Virus record (IMG/VR): IMGVR_UViG_3300019758_000016
Span: 1-36,396 of that record
Reading direction: 5' to 3' (one strand)
DNA length: 36,396 nucleotides
From: a virus
Each line of letters opens with the position of its first letter. The stretch's first letter is position 1. Positions 7,277-14,757 of this stretch are shown piece by piece. The position numbers were made by a program, and so were the translations under genes. Below the pieces are notes generated by a model. The model saw nothing but the letters and a program-made list of their open reading frames with translations. It did not search any database and was not told the origin of the DNA.

Positions 7277-7782
7277 CCTCTTTTTAAAAGTTTTTCTCGT
7301 AATCCATAATATAGTATATCGTGTATAACCATAGGACTTTCATCTTTACCTACAAACCATACTGGACAGTCGTATCGTGCCGAGAATGACTGTATACTCG
7401 CTCTCACAGCCTTTTCAGATATCTTTGACCTGTAACTTTCGTTGACCACTTTCTTCCAAGTTGCGTTCTCAACAACCAAGTGCATTTTTGTGTCAGCTTC
7501 TCTCGCTCTTTGGAACTCTCTGTGGAATCGTTCCCGTCCACTAGTAAAGTTTCCAACAATCTCGTTCAAGCTGTTTTTCTTTTCAACACATATACATCTA
7601 TTGAGGTGTTTGTATTCTTCCATATCAATCTCAAAAGTGTAGTCACCGTGATTTACAGTTGCCACAGCATATCGTATATTGTTCTGTTTGAAGTAATCCA
7701 GTAGATGTTGATTTTTCTGTTCTCTCGTGTCCACTATGATTATCATGTTTCTTATTATATCAGCAAATTGCTTATCTGTCAA
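7273..7782 (-). CDS. ERCC4-domain nuclease
   Basis: A 169-residue protein with the ERCC4 nuclease signature: VDTREQ (D18), a GDY triplet at 46-48, and VEKKNSLNEIV with E67 and K68, matching the GDxxxERKxxxD pattern. A C-terminal segment (LYYGLREKLLKR) follows. Such phage enzymes cut branched or flap DNA in recombination or repair. The TTG start at 7782 has a strong AAAGGAGG site nine bases upstream and overlaps the sigma-like gene. An internal ATG (7746) lies just downstream of an intragenic consensus promoter, so a shorter product starting right before VDTREQ is possible. Confidence 0.82.
   Translation of the reverse strand: MTDKQFADIIRNMIIIVDTREQKNQHLLDYFKQNNIRYAVATVNHGDYTFEIDMEEYKHLNRCICVEKKNSLNEIVGNFTSGRERFHREFQRAREADTKMHLVVENATWKKVVNESYRSKISEKAVRASIQSFSARYDCPVWFVGKDESPMVIHDILYYGLREKLLKRG
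7754..7782 (-). promoter_or_regulatory. Intragenic consensus promoter at start of ERCC4 gene
   Basis: TTGACA (7782-7777) coincides with the TTG start codon, followed by a 17-base spacer and TATAAT (7759-7754). The predicted transcript start falls within a base or two of an in-frame ATG at 7746, so it could make a leaderless message. It may be coincidence. Confidence 0.5.
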
Positions 7783-8239
7783 CCCCTAATTCCTCCTTTA
7801 ATTTTTTTCTTATTGATTTTAGTATCCTAGACACATGAACTTTATCATGACCAATAACTTCGGCTATTTTTAAATTGGTGTATCCTCTAGCTTTCAACTT
7901 AGCCACAATCTGTTCTTTTTCATTCAGACAATCCAAAATCTCAATCGTATCGTCCATATATTGATATGTTGGAGTTAGTTCATCGCTGTATTCACATGTT
8001 ACTCCATCACGCTTTTGATATTTCTTGGCATCAACTTCTTTTAGATAATCTCTATACATAAGTGTAAATGCGAATGTGGAAAAAGCACCTTTGCTTTCAT
8101 CGTAGTTTTCTACGGCTCTACATAATGCTATTGCCAATACTCCATAATTTTCTTCCAAATTTATGTGATATTTATGTGCAACGTCAAAAATTAAATTGTG
8201 ATTATCAGTTGTAAACTTTTGTTGTTCTGCATTTAACAT
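7772..8239 (-). CDS. Sigma-70-like RNA polymerase sigma factor
   Basis: A 155-residue protein with the two DNA-contacting parts of sigma-70 factors: a region 2-like segment (LCRAVENYDESKGAFSTFAF and the following YRDYLKEVD) and a region 4-like helix-turn-helix (LNEKEQIVAKLKARGYTNLK, IAEVIGHDKVHVSRILKSIRKKL). It has the size of small phage sigma-like late regulators, with no anti-sigma or extra domain. It is the first gene of the replication block, behind a consensus promoter, so it should be made early. Recognition of the GATGTTA-N17-TGGTAYAMT late promoters is my inference. Start ATG 8239 has AAAGGAG. Confidence 0.8.
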   Translation of the reverse strand: MLNAEQQKFTTDNHNLIFDVAHKYHINLEENYGVLAIALCRAVENYDESKGAFSTFAFTLMYRDYLKEVDAKKYQKRDGVTCEYSDELTPTYQYMDDTIEILDCLNEKEQIVAKLKARGYTNLKIAEVIGHDKVHVSRILKSIRKKLKEELGVDR

Positions 8240-8275
8240 TTTTCAAACTCCTTTCTTGTTTCTTATATTGTATAT

Positions 8276-8304
8276 ATTATATCATACTTTTAAACATTTG
8301 TCAA
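8276..8304 (-). promoter_or_regulatory. Consensus early promoter for sigma-like gene
   Basis: TTGACA (8304-8299), 17-base spacer, TATAAT (8281-8276). The TAACAG-type repeats at 8341-8372 lie 40-70 bases upstream, a position suited to an activator or repressor. Confidence 0.88.
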
Positions 8305-8340
8305 GTCTTTTTTGAAACTTTTTTAAATTATTTTTTAACG

Positions 8341-8560
8341 CCAACAGACTAACTAACAGATTACGCTAACAGTATGCTCTTCACTCTTATATATATTATA
8401 CTCTCTCTAATCTATTCTTTTATTACTTTCTTCTGTTATTTGTTAGTAAAGAAAATAAAATAATAGTAAATAGTTATAAAAACACCCGAAAATAGGGTAA
8501 AAACTGAACTTTTTTGATACAAAAATGACTAACGGATGAAGCTAACAGAATGACTAACAG
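8341..8560. repeat. Control region R1: TAACAG-type repeats around an AT-rich core
   Basis: Plus strand: AACAG-type boxes at 8341-8347, 8348-8359 and 8364-8372; GTTAGTAA at 8442-8449; CTAACGG at 8529-8535; CTAACAG at 8541-8547 and 8553-8559. The span between is pyrimidine- or AT-rich and has no gene. The same order and similar distances recur at 34690-34933. It could be an operator array or an origin. Confidence 0.65.
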
Positions 8561-8630
8561 TAACAATGTTTTTATACATTAAAGTATTAAATTGATATAA
8601 AGTTAACAATTTATTTACATATATAGTTGT

Positions 8631-8671
8631 TCGGAAATAGTTTGAAAGCTGTCTCGGAAATAGTTTGAAAG
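8631..8671 (+). repeat. Pair of TCGGAAATAGTTTGAAAG repeats, 23 bases apart
   Basis: Two identical 18-base copies at 8631-8648 and 8654-8671. The core AGTTTGAAAG recurs at 33039 and 33062, also 23 bases apart. The pair lies just beyond the late operon terminator. Confidence 0.75.
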
Positions 8672-8673
8672 TA

Positions 8674-8704
8674 AAAATCCCCTAAACCGAAGTAAAGGGG
8701 ATTT
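8674..8704 (-). terminator. Rho-independent terminator of the late operon
   Basis: Stem AAATCCCCTT/AGGGGATTT around an 11-base loop, followed on the minus strand by TTTTTAC. It begins four bases after the stop of the last structural gene. Confidence 0.8.
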
Positions 8705-8707
8705 GTT

Positions 8708-9172
8708 TTATCCTATTTTAAATACATTAAAAATTGCATTTTCCATTGTAATATTTGCATTAGCTTTAATATAGAAATCTAATGTGTCATTTTTACTTAA
8801 CTTTTCAACTGATTGCGATGTTAATTCCTTAACATCATTAGCATTACTTAAAACATTTAATGTCTCAAATGCAAGTGCAGGTGTACCATTTTTACCACCA
8901 GTCATTGTTACACCAACTCCACCAGAACCAGATTTGACAGATGTTGTAACTATTAACATAACTGTAATATCTTCATCACCAATATAAGTTGCTTGACCAC
9001 CAGAATATTCAAAATTAACTGGGTCAATATTTGGAACATATTGAACATATTGTGTAGGAGATTTATAACTACCATCACCAACAATTGGCTCTGGTTGAGA
9101 TAAATTTAACAATAAACTAGCATTAAATACACTATGGTCTACTTCTAAACCTGTAAATTTTGATTTATACAT
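8708..9172 (-). CDS. Putative phage structural protein (beta-rich, last gene of late operon)
   Basis: A 154-residue, low-cysteine, Ser/Thr/Val-rich protein opening MYKSKFTGLEVDHSVFNAS. The C-terminal half (SGSGGVGVTMTGGKNGTPAL, then LSKNDTLDFYIKANANITMENAIFNVFKIG split by turns) resembles a C1q/TNF-like or spore-collagen C-terminal jelly roll, which forms trimers in phage fibres. No enzyme motif is present. Its place after the lysis genes suggests a late accessory structural or receptor-contact protein. Function is inferred only from composition and position. Confidence 0.6.
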   Translation of the reverse strand: MYKSKFTGLEVDHSVFNASLLLNLSQPEPIVGDGSYKSPTQYVQYVPNIDPVNFEYSGGQATYIGDEDITVMLIVTTSVKSGSGGVGVTMTGGKNGTPALAFETLNVLSNANDVKELTSQSVEKLSKNDTLDFYIKANANITMENAIFNVFKIG

Positions 9173-9174
9173 TC

Positions 9175-9321
9175 TTAACCCTCCTTTGGAACGTAGAATG
9201 GTGTATCATCTACAGTAAATATTTCATATCCACCAACACCATCTTTAACTATAAATAATTCTTCTGTCGCTTTAGAAATTATATGCTTATCTAATTCTAA
9301 ACCCAAACCTAATTCTGGCAT
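9175..9321 (-). CDS. Small hypothetical protein, 48 residues
   Basis: ATG at 9321 with a perfect GGAGG site; reads MPELGLGLELDKHIISKATE and ends PFYVPKEG. Its stop region contains the AAGGAGGGT site of the next gene. It is acidic and soluble. Function unknown. Confidence 0.65.
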   Translation of the reverse strand: MPELGLGLELDKHIISKATEELFIVKDGVGGYEIFTVDDTPFYVPKEG

Positions 9322-9333
9322 AAAATTACCTCC

Positions 9334-9606
9334 TTAAGCATAATAACCAATCATATCACCACTTGATAATGTAATTGAACTCCATAAACCATAAACAATA
9401 AGACCCTCTGGAATAGCAACAAGTGATGTTAAATCAGCGTTAGATACACCCTCGTCAACTTGTGCTGAAACAACACAATCACTCATAGCATATAAACAAG
9501 TAAAAATTTTATCATCATCTGCTTTTACTTCTGATGTGCCTACAATTGCTTTAGAACCATTCTGACCAAACGCAGTTTTCTTAAAATCGTTTATTCTTTT
9601 ATTCAT
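9334..9606 (-). CDS. Small hypothetical late protein
   Basis: A 90-residue protein opening MNKRINDFKKTAFGQNGSK and ending TLSSGDMIGYYA. Beta-rich and without motifs I can name. AAAGGAG upstream supports the ATG at 9606. It sits in a string of small late genes between the holins and the last structural gene, so a virion or fibre accessory role is plausible but not shown. Confidence 0.65.
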   Translation of the reverse strand: MNKRINDFKKTAFGQNGSKAIVGTSEVKADDDKIFTCLYAMSDCVVSAQVDEGVSNADLTSLVAIPEGLIVYGLWSSITLSSGDMIGYYA

Positions 9607-9621
9607 TATAAAACTCCTTTT

Positions 9622-9759
9622 TTAATGAGTACAGGCATAAATGAAAAACATCGTCAATTCAATAAGAAAGGCATAATACCACCTATTTGATGTTTTAATC
9701 TGTTGGTGTAAAATTTCATATAATACATATGATTCATTTTCACCAGAAATTCGGCTCAT
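9622..9759 (-). CDS. Small protein with C-terminal membrane helix, 45 residues
   Basis: ATG 9759 preceded by GGGAGGGTAAA. Polar N-terminal half (MSRISGENESYVLYEILHQQ), then a hydrophobic segment from about residue 28 to 43. Its position next to the holin-type genes makes a lysis accessory role possible; not established. Confidence 0.6.
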   Translation of the reverse strand: MSRISGENESYVLYEILHQQIKTSNRWYYAFLIELTMFFIYACTH

Positions 9760-9787
9760 TTTACCCTCCCTTTTTAAATCTTCAATG

Positions 9788-9997
9788 TTAATCTTTCATC
9801 ACCTTACCTTTAATTTCATCTAAAGTTTCACGAATCATTGGTAATTCTTTAGATAATGTATCAATTATCTTGTGTAATTTAGCTTCTCTCTTTTCATTTG
9901 ATTTAATTTCATAATATACCATTGCAAAAAATGCAAATGTTATTAAACCAAATACTCCAAAATTTGCATAGGTATTTGTCATTAGTTCTAAAGGCAT
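9788..9997 (-). CDS. BhlA/UviB-type holin-like protein
   Basis: A 69-residue protein with one N-terminal membrane helix (about residues 12-29, NFGVFGLITFAFFAMVYY) followed by a charged coiled tail (KSNEKREAKLHKIIDTLSKE). This is the layout of BhlA/UviB proteins, which act as holins or bacteriocin-release factors. It lies directly after the other holin-type gene. SD GGGGTGATTTAA precedes the ATG. Which of the two proteins forms the lysis pore cannot be told. Confidence 0.75.
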   Translation of the reverse strand: MPLELMTNTYANFGVFGLITFAFFAMVYYEIKSNEKREAKLHKIIDTLSKELPMIRETLDEIKGKVMKD

Positions 9998-10002
9998 TTA
10001 AA

Positions 10003-10272
10003 TCACCCCTTATTCAACTTCTGCTTATATACTTGGTGTACACCAGTTGATGCTAGACCACTTGCAATACCCACTGCAACGCTTGTAATGGGGTCAGAAG
10101 CAGGGAAATCTGGCATACCAATATAGAATGCTACACAACCTAAAATACCACCTGTAACGCCACACACAATGGGAATTAGATTATCATTATTATACTTAGT
10201 TGCTTTTACAATAGAACCCATTAGATAAGAGATTACCGTAATCCCAATAACATTTGTTAAACCAAAATCCAT
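10003..10272 (-). CDS. Phage holin (Hol44/Phage_holin_5_2-like)
   Basis: An 89-residue membrane protein with segments LTNVIGITVISYLMGSIVKA, LIPIVCGVTGGILGCVAFYI and ITSVAVGIASGLASTGVHQV, then a basic tail. The pattern (TNVIGITVISYL, IPIVCGVTGGILG, AVGIASGLASTGV) is typical of the Hol44 holin family of Clostridia-type phages. Holins open the membrane so the endolysin can reach the wall. Start ATG 10272 overlaps the endolysin stop (TAATG). Confidence 0.85.
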   Translation of the reverse strand: MDFGLTNVIGITVISYLMGSIVKATKYNNDNLIPIVCGVTGGILGCVAFYIGMPDFPASDPITSVAVGIASGLASTGVHQVYKQKLNKG

Positions 10273-10838
10273 TATTTACCTCCATTAAATCTATAAAACA
10301 TTGCCCAAATTTCTTCTCGTGTAACAGGGTCTTGTGGTCGTTCTCCATCAGAAATACCATTATCTTTAACCCAAACTTGTGCATTTTTAGCAAAGTCACT
10401 AACTTTCTGTTCTTTCATTTTTTCATTCTCCTTATACTTAGGCATCAATGGAACATTTTTATTAGTAGATTGTCTATTATTATCCCACTGAATATGACAG
10501 TATTCAACAAAAGACTTCCAATCGCCTGCCCATGAAAATCCATATTTTTTAGCAATTTTAGCACATCTTCTAAAGAATTTCATATCACTCCAACCTTTGG
10601 AACGACTATAAAAATCTATAGCCAAACCTGCACCATGATAGGTTGTATATTTTGCGTTAGTGACGATATTACCCTCTCTAGTGCGTCCTTGTTCATACAG
10701 ATATGCTTGATATTCATTGTCCCTCAAAGTGTTGCTTATTTCAACGTCTAAGCCTTGTGAACGGCATTCAGCGAGCCATAGATTAACATTATAAGCAACA
10801 TCTTCTCTTAAATCGCTAATTTTTCTACTATTAATCAT
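10272..10838 (-). CDS. Endolysin: M15 peptidase with C-terminal SLH segment
   Basis: Cell-wall lysis enzyme of 188 residues. The N-terminal domain matches L-alanyl-D-glutamate/VanY-type M15 peptidases: TTYHGAGLAIDFY gives zinc ligands H68 and D75, and EYCHIQW gives H115. After a short linker, residues 147-185 (VSDFAKNAQVWVKDNGISDG, then RPQDPVTREEIWAMFYRF) form one S-layer homology repeat, which normally anchors proteins to secondary wall polymers. There is no secretion signal, so it depends on the adjacent holin. The same SLH type occurs in the upstream protein. Fold and ligands are clear; the cut bond is inferred from the family. Confidence 0.85.
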   Translation of the reverse strand: MINSRKISDLREDVAYNVNLWLAECRSQGLDVEISNTLRDNEYQAYLYEQGRTREGNIVTNAKYTTYHGAGLAIDFYSRSKGWSDMKFFRRCAKIAKKYGFSWAGDWKSFVEYCHIQWDNNRQSTNKNVPLMPKYKENEKMKEQKVSDFAKNAQVWVKDNGISDGERPQDPVTREEIWAMFYRFNGGK

Positions 10839-11777
10839 TTACTCACCTACATTCAAATAATTAATAATTCTATATGCAATAACTGCCATTTCTTCCCTAC
10901 TAATAGAATCTTGTGGTCTAAAGTAACCATCACTACCAGTCATAATTCCAGTTTGTTTTAGAAAATAAACAGCGTCTTTTGCCCAACTAGCAATATTAAT
11001 ATCATCATTATACATTTCATTTACCTCCATATATTTACAAATATCAATTGTCGATGGTTCTGGTAGAATTACCATTCCAAAACCAGTCTTATTATCAAAA
11101 CCAATTTCTTTCAAATCTACTGAATTATCTTTTAAAAATTCATACATTTTTACATAACTTAATGGTTTCCCAGTTTTTTCAATAAAGAAATCATTTATTA
11201 AAGTAACCATTCCACAAAGAATTGGTGCTGAACAACTTGTTCCACTAAAATTAATTTGTAAACTAGTATCAACCATACATGGAGCAGAAAAATCAATATA
11301 TTCTGAAACAGATGAAAATTGAGTTGGAACTGGGTAATAGTTATCTTTAGATGAATCATAACGTAAATAATAAGCACCAACGCTAATTACATTATCATAA
11401 ATAGCAATATCATTATAAGATTGTTCATTATCATTACCAATTGAAGCTAACAATGTAAATTCATCTAAATCAGATAAACTTCCAAAATCTACATTTTCAC
11501 TAGTATATGACATAAACATTGACGTTAAATTATTACTATTTACAAAATCCCTAATAAAAGTAATATCTCTGGAAAAGTATTCATTGTCTTTACCACAATA
11601 AACCAAACTAGCATCTGGTGCAAATTCTTTGAAAATATCAGCTGTATTGGTAGCATGGTCTTGGTTTTTATACAAATTTTCACCAGTACCAACAATACAG
11701 TTTTTACCAGTATATCCCAATTCATGCCACCTTGTTACACCTAGAAAATCTCTGAAATAATCATTACTATCACGCAT
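10839..11777 (-). CDS. S8 subtilase-like protein with C-terminal SLH segment
   Basis: A 312-residue protein in the lysis region. Subtilase features in order: a WHELGYTGKN entry segment, the strand NCIVGTGENL where the catalytic Asp is expected, DHATNTADIF with H41, ASIGNDNE with the oxyanion Asn115, and FSGTSCSAP with Ser181. The Asp position in the strand seems to be Gly, with Glu33 nearby, so activity is open. Residues 262-308 are an SLH repeat (ASWAKDAVYFLKQTGIMTG, FRPQDSISREEMAVIAYR). I start at ATG 11777, overlapping the XkdX-like stop (ATGCGTGA); the longer in-frame extension to 11861 is hydrophobic read-through of the neighbour. It may process phage tail or host surface proteins; that is inference. 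Confidence 0.75.
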   Translation of the reverse strand: MRDSNDYFRDFLGVTRWHELGYTGKNCIVGTGENLYKNQDHATNTADIFKEFAPDASLVYCGKDNEYFSRDITFIRDFVNSNNLTSMFMSYTSENVDFGSLSDLDEFTLLASIGNDNEQSYNDIAIYDNVISVGAYYLRYDSSKDNYYPVPTQFSSVSEYIDFSAPCMVDTSLQINFSGTSCSAPILCGMVTLINDFFIEKTGKPLSYVKMYEFLKDNSVDLKEIGFDNKTGFGMVILPEPSTIDICKYMEVNEMYNDDINIASWAKDAVYFLKQTGIMTGSDGYFRPQDSISREEMAVIAYRIINYLNVGE

Positions 11778-11919
11778 TTGTTGTACCCATAATATCAAGT
11801 AACATATTATATTCTTCTTTTGTAAGTTTACCAACAGCATAAAAGATATCAATTTTATCAATTAAACCAGTCGGAATTTCGGTTAGTTTCAACAATTCTT
11901 TTAAAACATTAAATAACAT
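11770..11919 (-). CDS. XkdX-like small phage protein, 49 residues
   Basis: ATG 11919; the peptide ends with DIFYAVGKLTKEEYNMLLDIMG, which resembles the XkdX family found after tail-fibre genes in many Bacillota phages (a Y-x-x-G-x-x-x-E-Y core). It overlaps both neighbours, typical of the compact late operon. Role unknown. Confidence 0.6.
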   Translation of the reverse strand: MLFNVLKELLKLTEIPTGLIDKIDIFYAVGKLTKEEYNMLLDIMGTTNA

Positions 11920-12034
11920 CTTCAATCCCCATTTCCATAATTAGTAATTTGTATTCTTGTTCAACCAACATCAACATTATAATATCATTAATTGTTGTCG
12001 TCTTTGGTACAATTTTCTTTGTTGATATTACCAT
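11909..12034 (-). CDS. Small hypothetical protein, 41 residues
   Basis: ATG 12034 directly follows the tail-fibre stop (TAAATG), and the stop overlaps the next start region. Sequence MVISTKKIVPKTTTINDIIM continues as an amphipathic helix. Similar tiny genes follow tail-fibre genes in related phages. Function unknown. Confidence 0.55.
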   Translation of the reverse strand: MVISTKKIVPKTTTINDIIMLMLVEQEYKLLIMEMGIEDVI

Positions 12035-13201
12035 TTAATAACCTCCCCATGCAATACCGTTTAAAACATCTATCCCAAGAATTTCAGCTTTAACGTAAAT
12101 TGATGATACTGTAAAGTTTACATCTTTAATCTCCTCTAACGTGATTGGTAACCAAGTTGAACCATTTTGTGATACAAAGTATGATATAGTACCATCACTA
12201 GTTTGAACTTCTGAAACAACACTAATGACACTAAATGGCTCACTTGCAGTACTGTTCCAAACAAGAGTTGCTTTTTGTCTATAATTTACAGTGAATCGCA
12301 AATCGAATGCTTCACTTATCCAACTACCATCATATTTATATGACTGACCATCAGCATAAACATTACTGGATGTTCTAAAAGCTTTATAATAGTTACTTGT
12401 ACTATATGAACCAGTTCTTGAAATCTCCAAGAAATAAGTCGTGTTAGCCTGTAAACTAAGTCCTACACCACTGAAATAGAAAGTACAGAATGACGCAGAT
12501 AATGAAATAGTACTACCTGTTATAGTATTTACAGATGTCGCCAATAGTGTTGCTTTATCACTTGCGTAAACCTTTAGTATAATATCATCACTAACAGTAC
12601 CAACACGACGCATTTTGGTTACTATTGATAACACATAAGCATCCTCGCTAAGTCTAAAAGTCTGCCCTGCTTTCGCACCGAAACTACTTTGATATCCTAC
12701 AATATTGAAAACCTCGTCATCAGTGGGTTGTGTTAATAAATCCGCAGTTGTATATACTCCACCACCTCCAGAGAACTCATAGTTACTACTCATTCCAGTA
12801 TTCAACATACTGTCATCGTCAAGTAAATCACACCACGCATCTATATTTGAACTATTAAGTGTTAAGTTCAACATAATTTGCAAATCCCTTAACATCAAAT
12901 TCTTAATAATATCTCTATTTTTATCAGAGATAACTTTAGAAGCGTGCAATATTTCAAAAACATCATTCGGTACTGCGTTAGTACCCAAGCCAAATAATGT
13001 GGCTACTGCGTCTGTAAGGAATGTTGCTTTATTCAATGGTGTACCTTGTTCTAAAATGCCACTAGGATTAAAACCATTCATATCTATTGGAAAGTCACCA
13101 TCTATTAGTTTTTGTCTAGCTTGTTCCCAAGTATCAGTAGGACTAATTGCAGATTTTAGAAATCTACTATCACCAGTTCCATTTTTTATAAAATCAGTCA
13201 T
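12035..13201 (-). CDS. Tail fibre / receptor-binding-region protein
   Basis: A 388-residue protein. The N-terminal 100 residues (NGTGDSRFLKSAISPTDTWE, LIDGDFPIDMNGFNPSGI, EQGTPLNKATFLTDAVATLF, then PNDVF) match the conserved attachment segment of tail-fibre proteins in Clostridia-type siphophages. A glycine stretch near residue 145 leads into a beta-sandwich-like middle (about 170-310) with alternating Ser/Thr and aromatic residues, then a C-terminal beta domain ending GIAWGGY. Such proteins bind the host surface. SD AGGAG upstream of ATG 13201. Receptor binding is inferred from architecture and position. Confidence 0.7.
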   Translation of the reverse strand: MTDFIKNGTGDSRFLKSAISPTDTWEQARQKLIDGDFPIDMNGFNPSGILEQGTPLNKATFLTDAVATLFGLGTNAVPNDVFEILHASKVISDKNRDIIKNLMLRDLQIMLNLTLNSSNIDAWCDLLDDDSMLNTGMSSNYEFSGGGGVYTTADLLTQPTDDEVFNIVGYQSSFGAKAGQTFRLSEDAYVLSIVTKMRRVGTVSDDIILKVYASDKATLLATSVNTITGSTISLSASFCTFYFSGVGLSLQANTTYFLEISRTGSYSTSNYYKAFRTSSNVYADGQSYKYDGSWISEAFDLRFTVNYRQKATLVWNSTASEPFSVISVVSEVQTSDGTISYFVSQNGSTWLPITLEEIKDVNFTVSSIYVKAEILGIDVLNGIAWGGY

Positions 13202-13212
13202 TTAATCAACTC

Positions 13213-13767
13213 CTATTCTCCACAATTAATTTCCCCAGAATACCAAAATGAAGTTATCATTAGATTTAAATATCTATCTATTTGGTAAATATCCCATTCT
13301 AAAGCATTCGTTTTAACATAATCCATAGTATTTACATATTCAATAGTAATCCATTCTGGAATAGTATAAAATGCTGTTTGTAACGCATCTATATTAGACC
13401 TAATGCGATTTAATTCTTCTAAACTAAATAAATCTGTAATAACCCAATCAGTTTTAACATTTACATCTACTACATAAGCATAACTTGTCAATAAAGTTGC
13501 AAGTGTAGAAGTATTATTTTCAATTCTATTCAAATCAATAATATTTAATGAACCTTTAATTATATTACTACCAACAGTAAGATTAAAACTATCAGAACTT
13601 ACCAATTGGTCTCCATCAGCAAGTAAATTTAAAGGTTCACCAGTTAACCAAAATGCTTTTTCATATGGTAATAAACTATCCCAACCACTGGCGATTATTT
13701 TATCATGTAGTGATTGCAAGTAATAAACATCTGATGATGTTCTATCATAAATAGGTTTAATTAACAT
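13213..13767 (-). CDS. Tail-fibre-associated phage protein
   Basis: A 184-residue protein of mixed alpha/beta content opening MLIKPIYDRTSSDVYYLQSL, with IKGSLNIIDLNRIENNTSTL, then SLEELNRIRSNIDALQTAFY and a final WYSGEINCGE. The pattern of two NRIE/NRIRSNI helices and a terminal YSGE-CG is recurrent in proteins encoded beside tail fibres in Clostridia-type phages. No enzymatic motif is seen. Probably a distal tail component. Confidence 0.55.
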   Translation of the reverse strand: MLIKPIYDRTSSDVYYLQSLHDKIIASGWDSLLPYEKAFWLTGEPLNLLADGDQLVSSDSFNLTVGSNIIKGSLNIIDLNRIENNTSTLATLLTSYAYVVDVNVKTDWVITDLFSLEELNRIRSNIDALQTAFYTIPEWITIEYVNTMDYVKTNALEWDIYQIDRYLNLMITSFWYSGEINCGE

Positions 13768-14757
13768 TTAAACACTTCCTATTGTAACCAAAGTATTAGC
13801 TAAATCGTGTTGTTCAGCCATGAGCCAACTAGCAGACCTAACAATATTTGATATTCTAAATTCATCTATAGTATTACTATAGGTTGCTGCAGTGCTAGTT
13901 CGTCTTGACAACTGCAATACTCCCTCACTCGTTGCTCCACCATAACTATCAGTAACAGTAGATACTGTTCTCAACTCACCGTTAACATATGCTTGAAAAT
14001 CAGTTGTAGATGTAAATGTCAAATTTACAACAAGTCTATCACCAACATTAGACGTAGATAGTATATCGTTACGTTTTTCATGAGTAGAAACAATACCACT
14101 CATACAAAAGAACGTGCCAATTCCAGAATAATAGGGCATATAGCTTAGATTAATGGCAGAAGTACTATTAAAATATTCAATCATTCTAGGATAACCAATA
14201 TTAGAATCAATTGTATGTGCAAATGAGAAAGTCAATGGGAAGTTCAAAGTCATTGAAGTACGATAATAGTCATTTGTATTATTAGTGAATTTAGTTCTAT
14301 TGTGCAATACACCATCTTCAAGAACAATTGGTGAACCATATTTGTCAAATGTATGACCATTAGTACTATCAGTTAAATTAGAACCCATGTGATGCACCAA
14401 ATCATAATGGGTATCCCAAGCATTGATTTTATCAGATTTATCAGTTGCACTTCCAATATATAACCCAAAAACAGTATCAGTTACGGATGAAATCGTTGGT
14501 AATTTAACATAAAAAGATGCTTTTTTATTTACATTATCGTAGTTATCTCTTTCAAAATATAATTCAATATCATTCATTTTAAAATATATATCTGTACCAT
14601 CTGAACTAGCAGATGTAAAATCGAAATTTCCACTATTCAAGATTACAGTTACAGTAAAATTGCTCAATGTACCACTAATCTTTGTAGAATCAATCGTAAT
14701 TGGGATGAAATTATCTCGCATCTGTGATGAAATTGTTCCAAATCTTGTAATTAACAT
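13768..14757 (-). CDS. DUF2341 plus LamG-like lectin-fold tail protein
   Basis: A 329-residue protein. Residues about 15-120 (NFIPITIDSTKISGTLSNFT, SDGTDIYFKMND, ASFYVKLPTISS, VFGLYIG) follow the DUF2341 layout. Residues about 125-325 resemble a concanavalin/LamG jelly roll (DLVHHMGSNLTDSTNGH; DRLVVNLTFTSTTDFQAYVNGEL; SNTIDEFRISNIVRSASWL). Such modules bind sugars and are common in phage host-recognition proteins. I use ATG 14757, which overlaps the upstream stop as TAATG, not the upstream codon at 14784. Glycan binding is inferred. Confidence 0.7.
   Translation of the reverse strand: MLITRFGTISSQMRDNFIPITIDSTKISGTLSNFTVTVILNSGNFDFTSASSDGTDIYFKMNDIELYFERDNYDNVNKKASFYVKLPTISSVTDTVFGLYIGSATDKSDKINAWDTHYDLVHHMGSNLTDSTNGHTFDKYGSPIVLEDGVLHNRTKFTNNTNDYYRTSMTLNFPLTFSFAHTIDSNIGYPRMIEYFNSTSAINLSYMPYYSGIGTFFCMSGIVSTHEKRNDILSTSNVGDRLVVNLTFTSTTDFQAYVNGELRTVSTVTDSYGGATSEGVLQLSRRTSTAATYSNTIDEFRISNIVRSASWLMAEQHDLANTLVTIGSV

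Noticed and set aside
11777-11861. Longer N-terminus of the subtilase-like protein as a signal peptide
   Set aside because: These codons overlap the XkdX-like gene in another frame, and homology to the subtilase entry segment begins at the ATG at 11777.
13900-13915. Plus-strand TTGACA in the lectin-fold gene as a promoter
   Set aside because: No -10 box at proper spacing and no plus-strand gene downstream.
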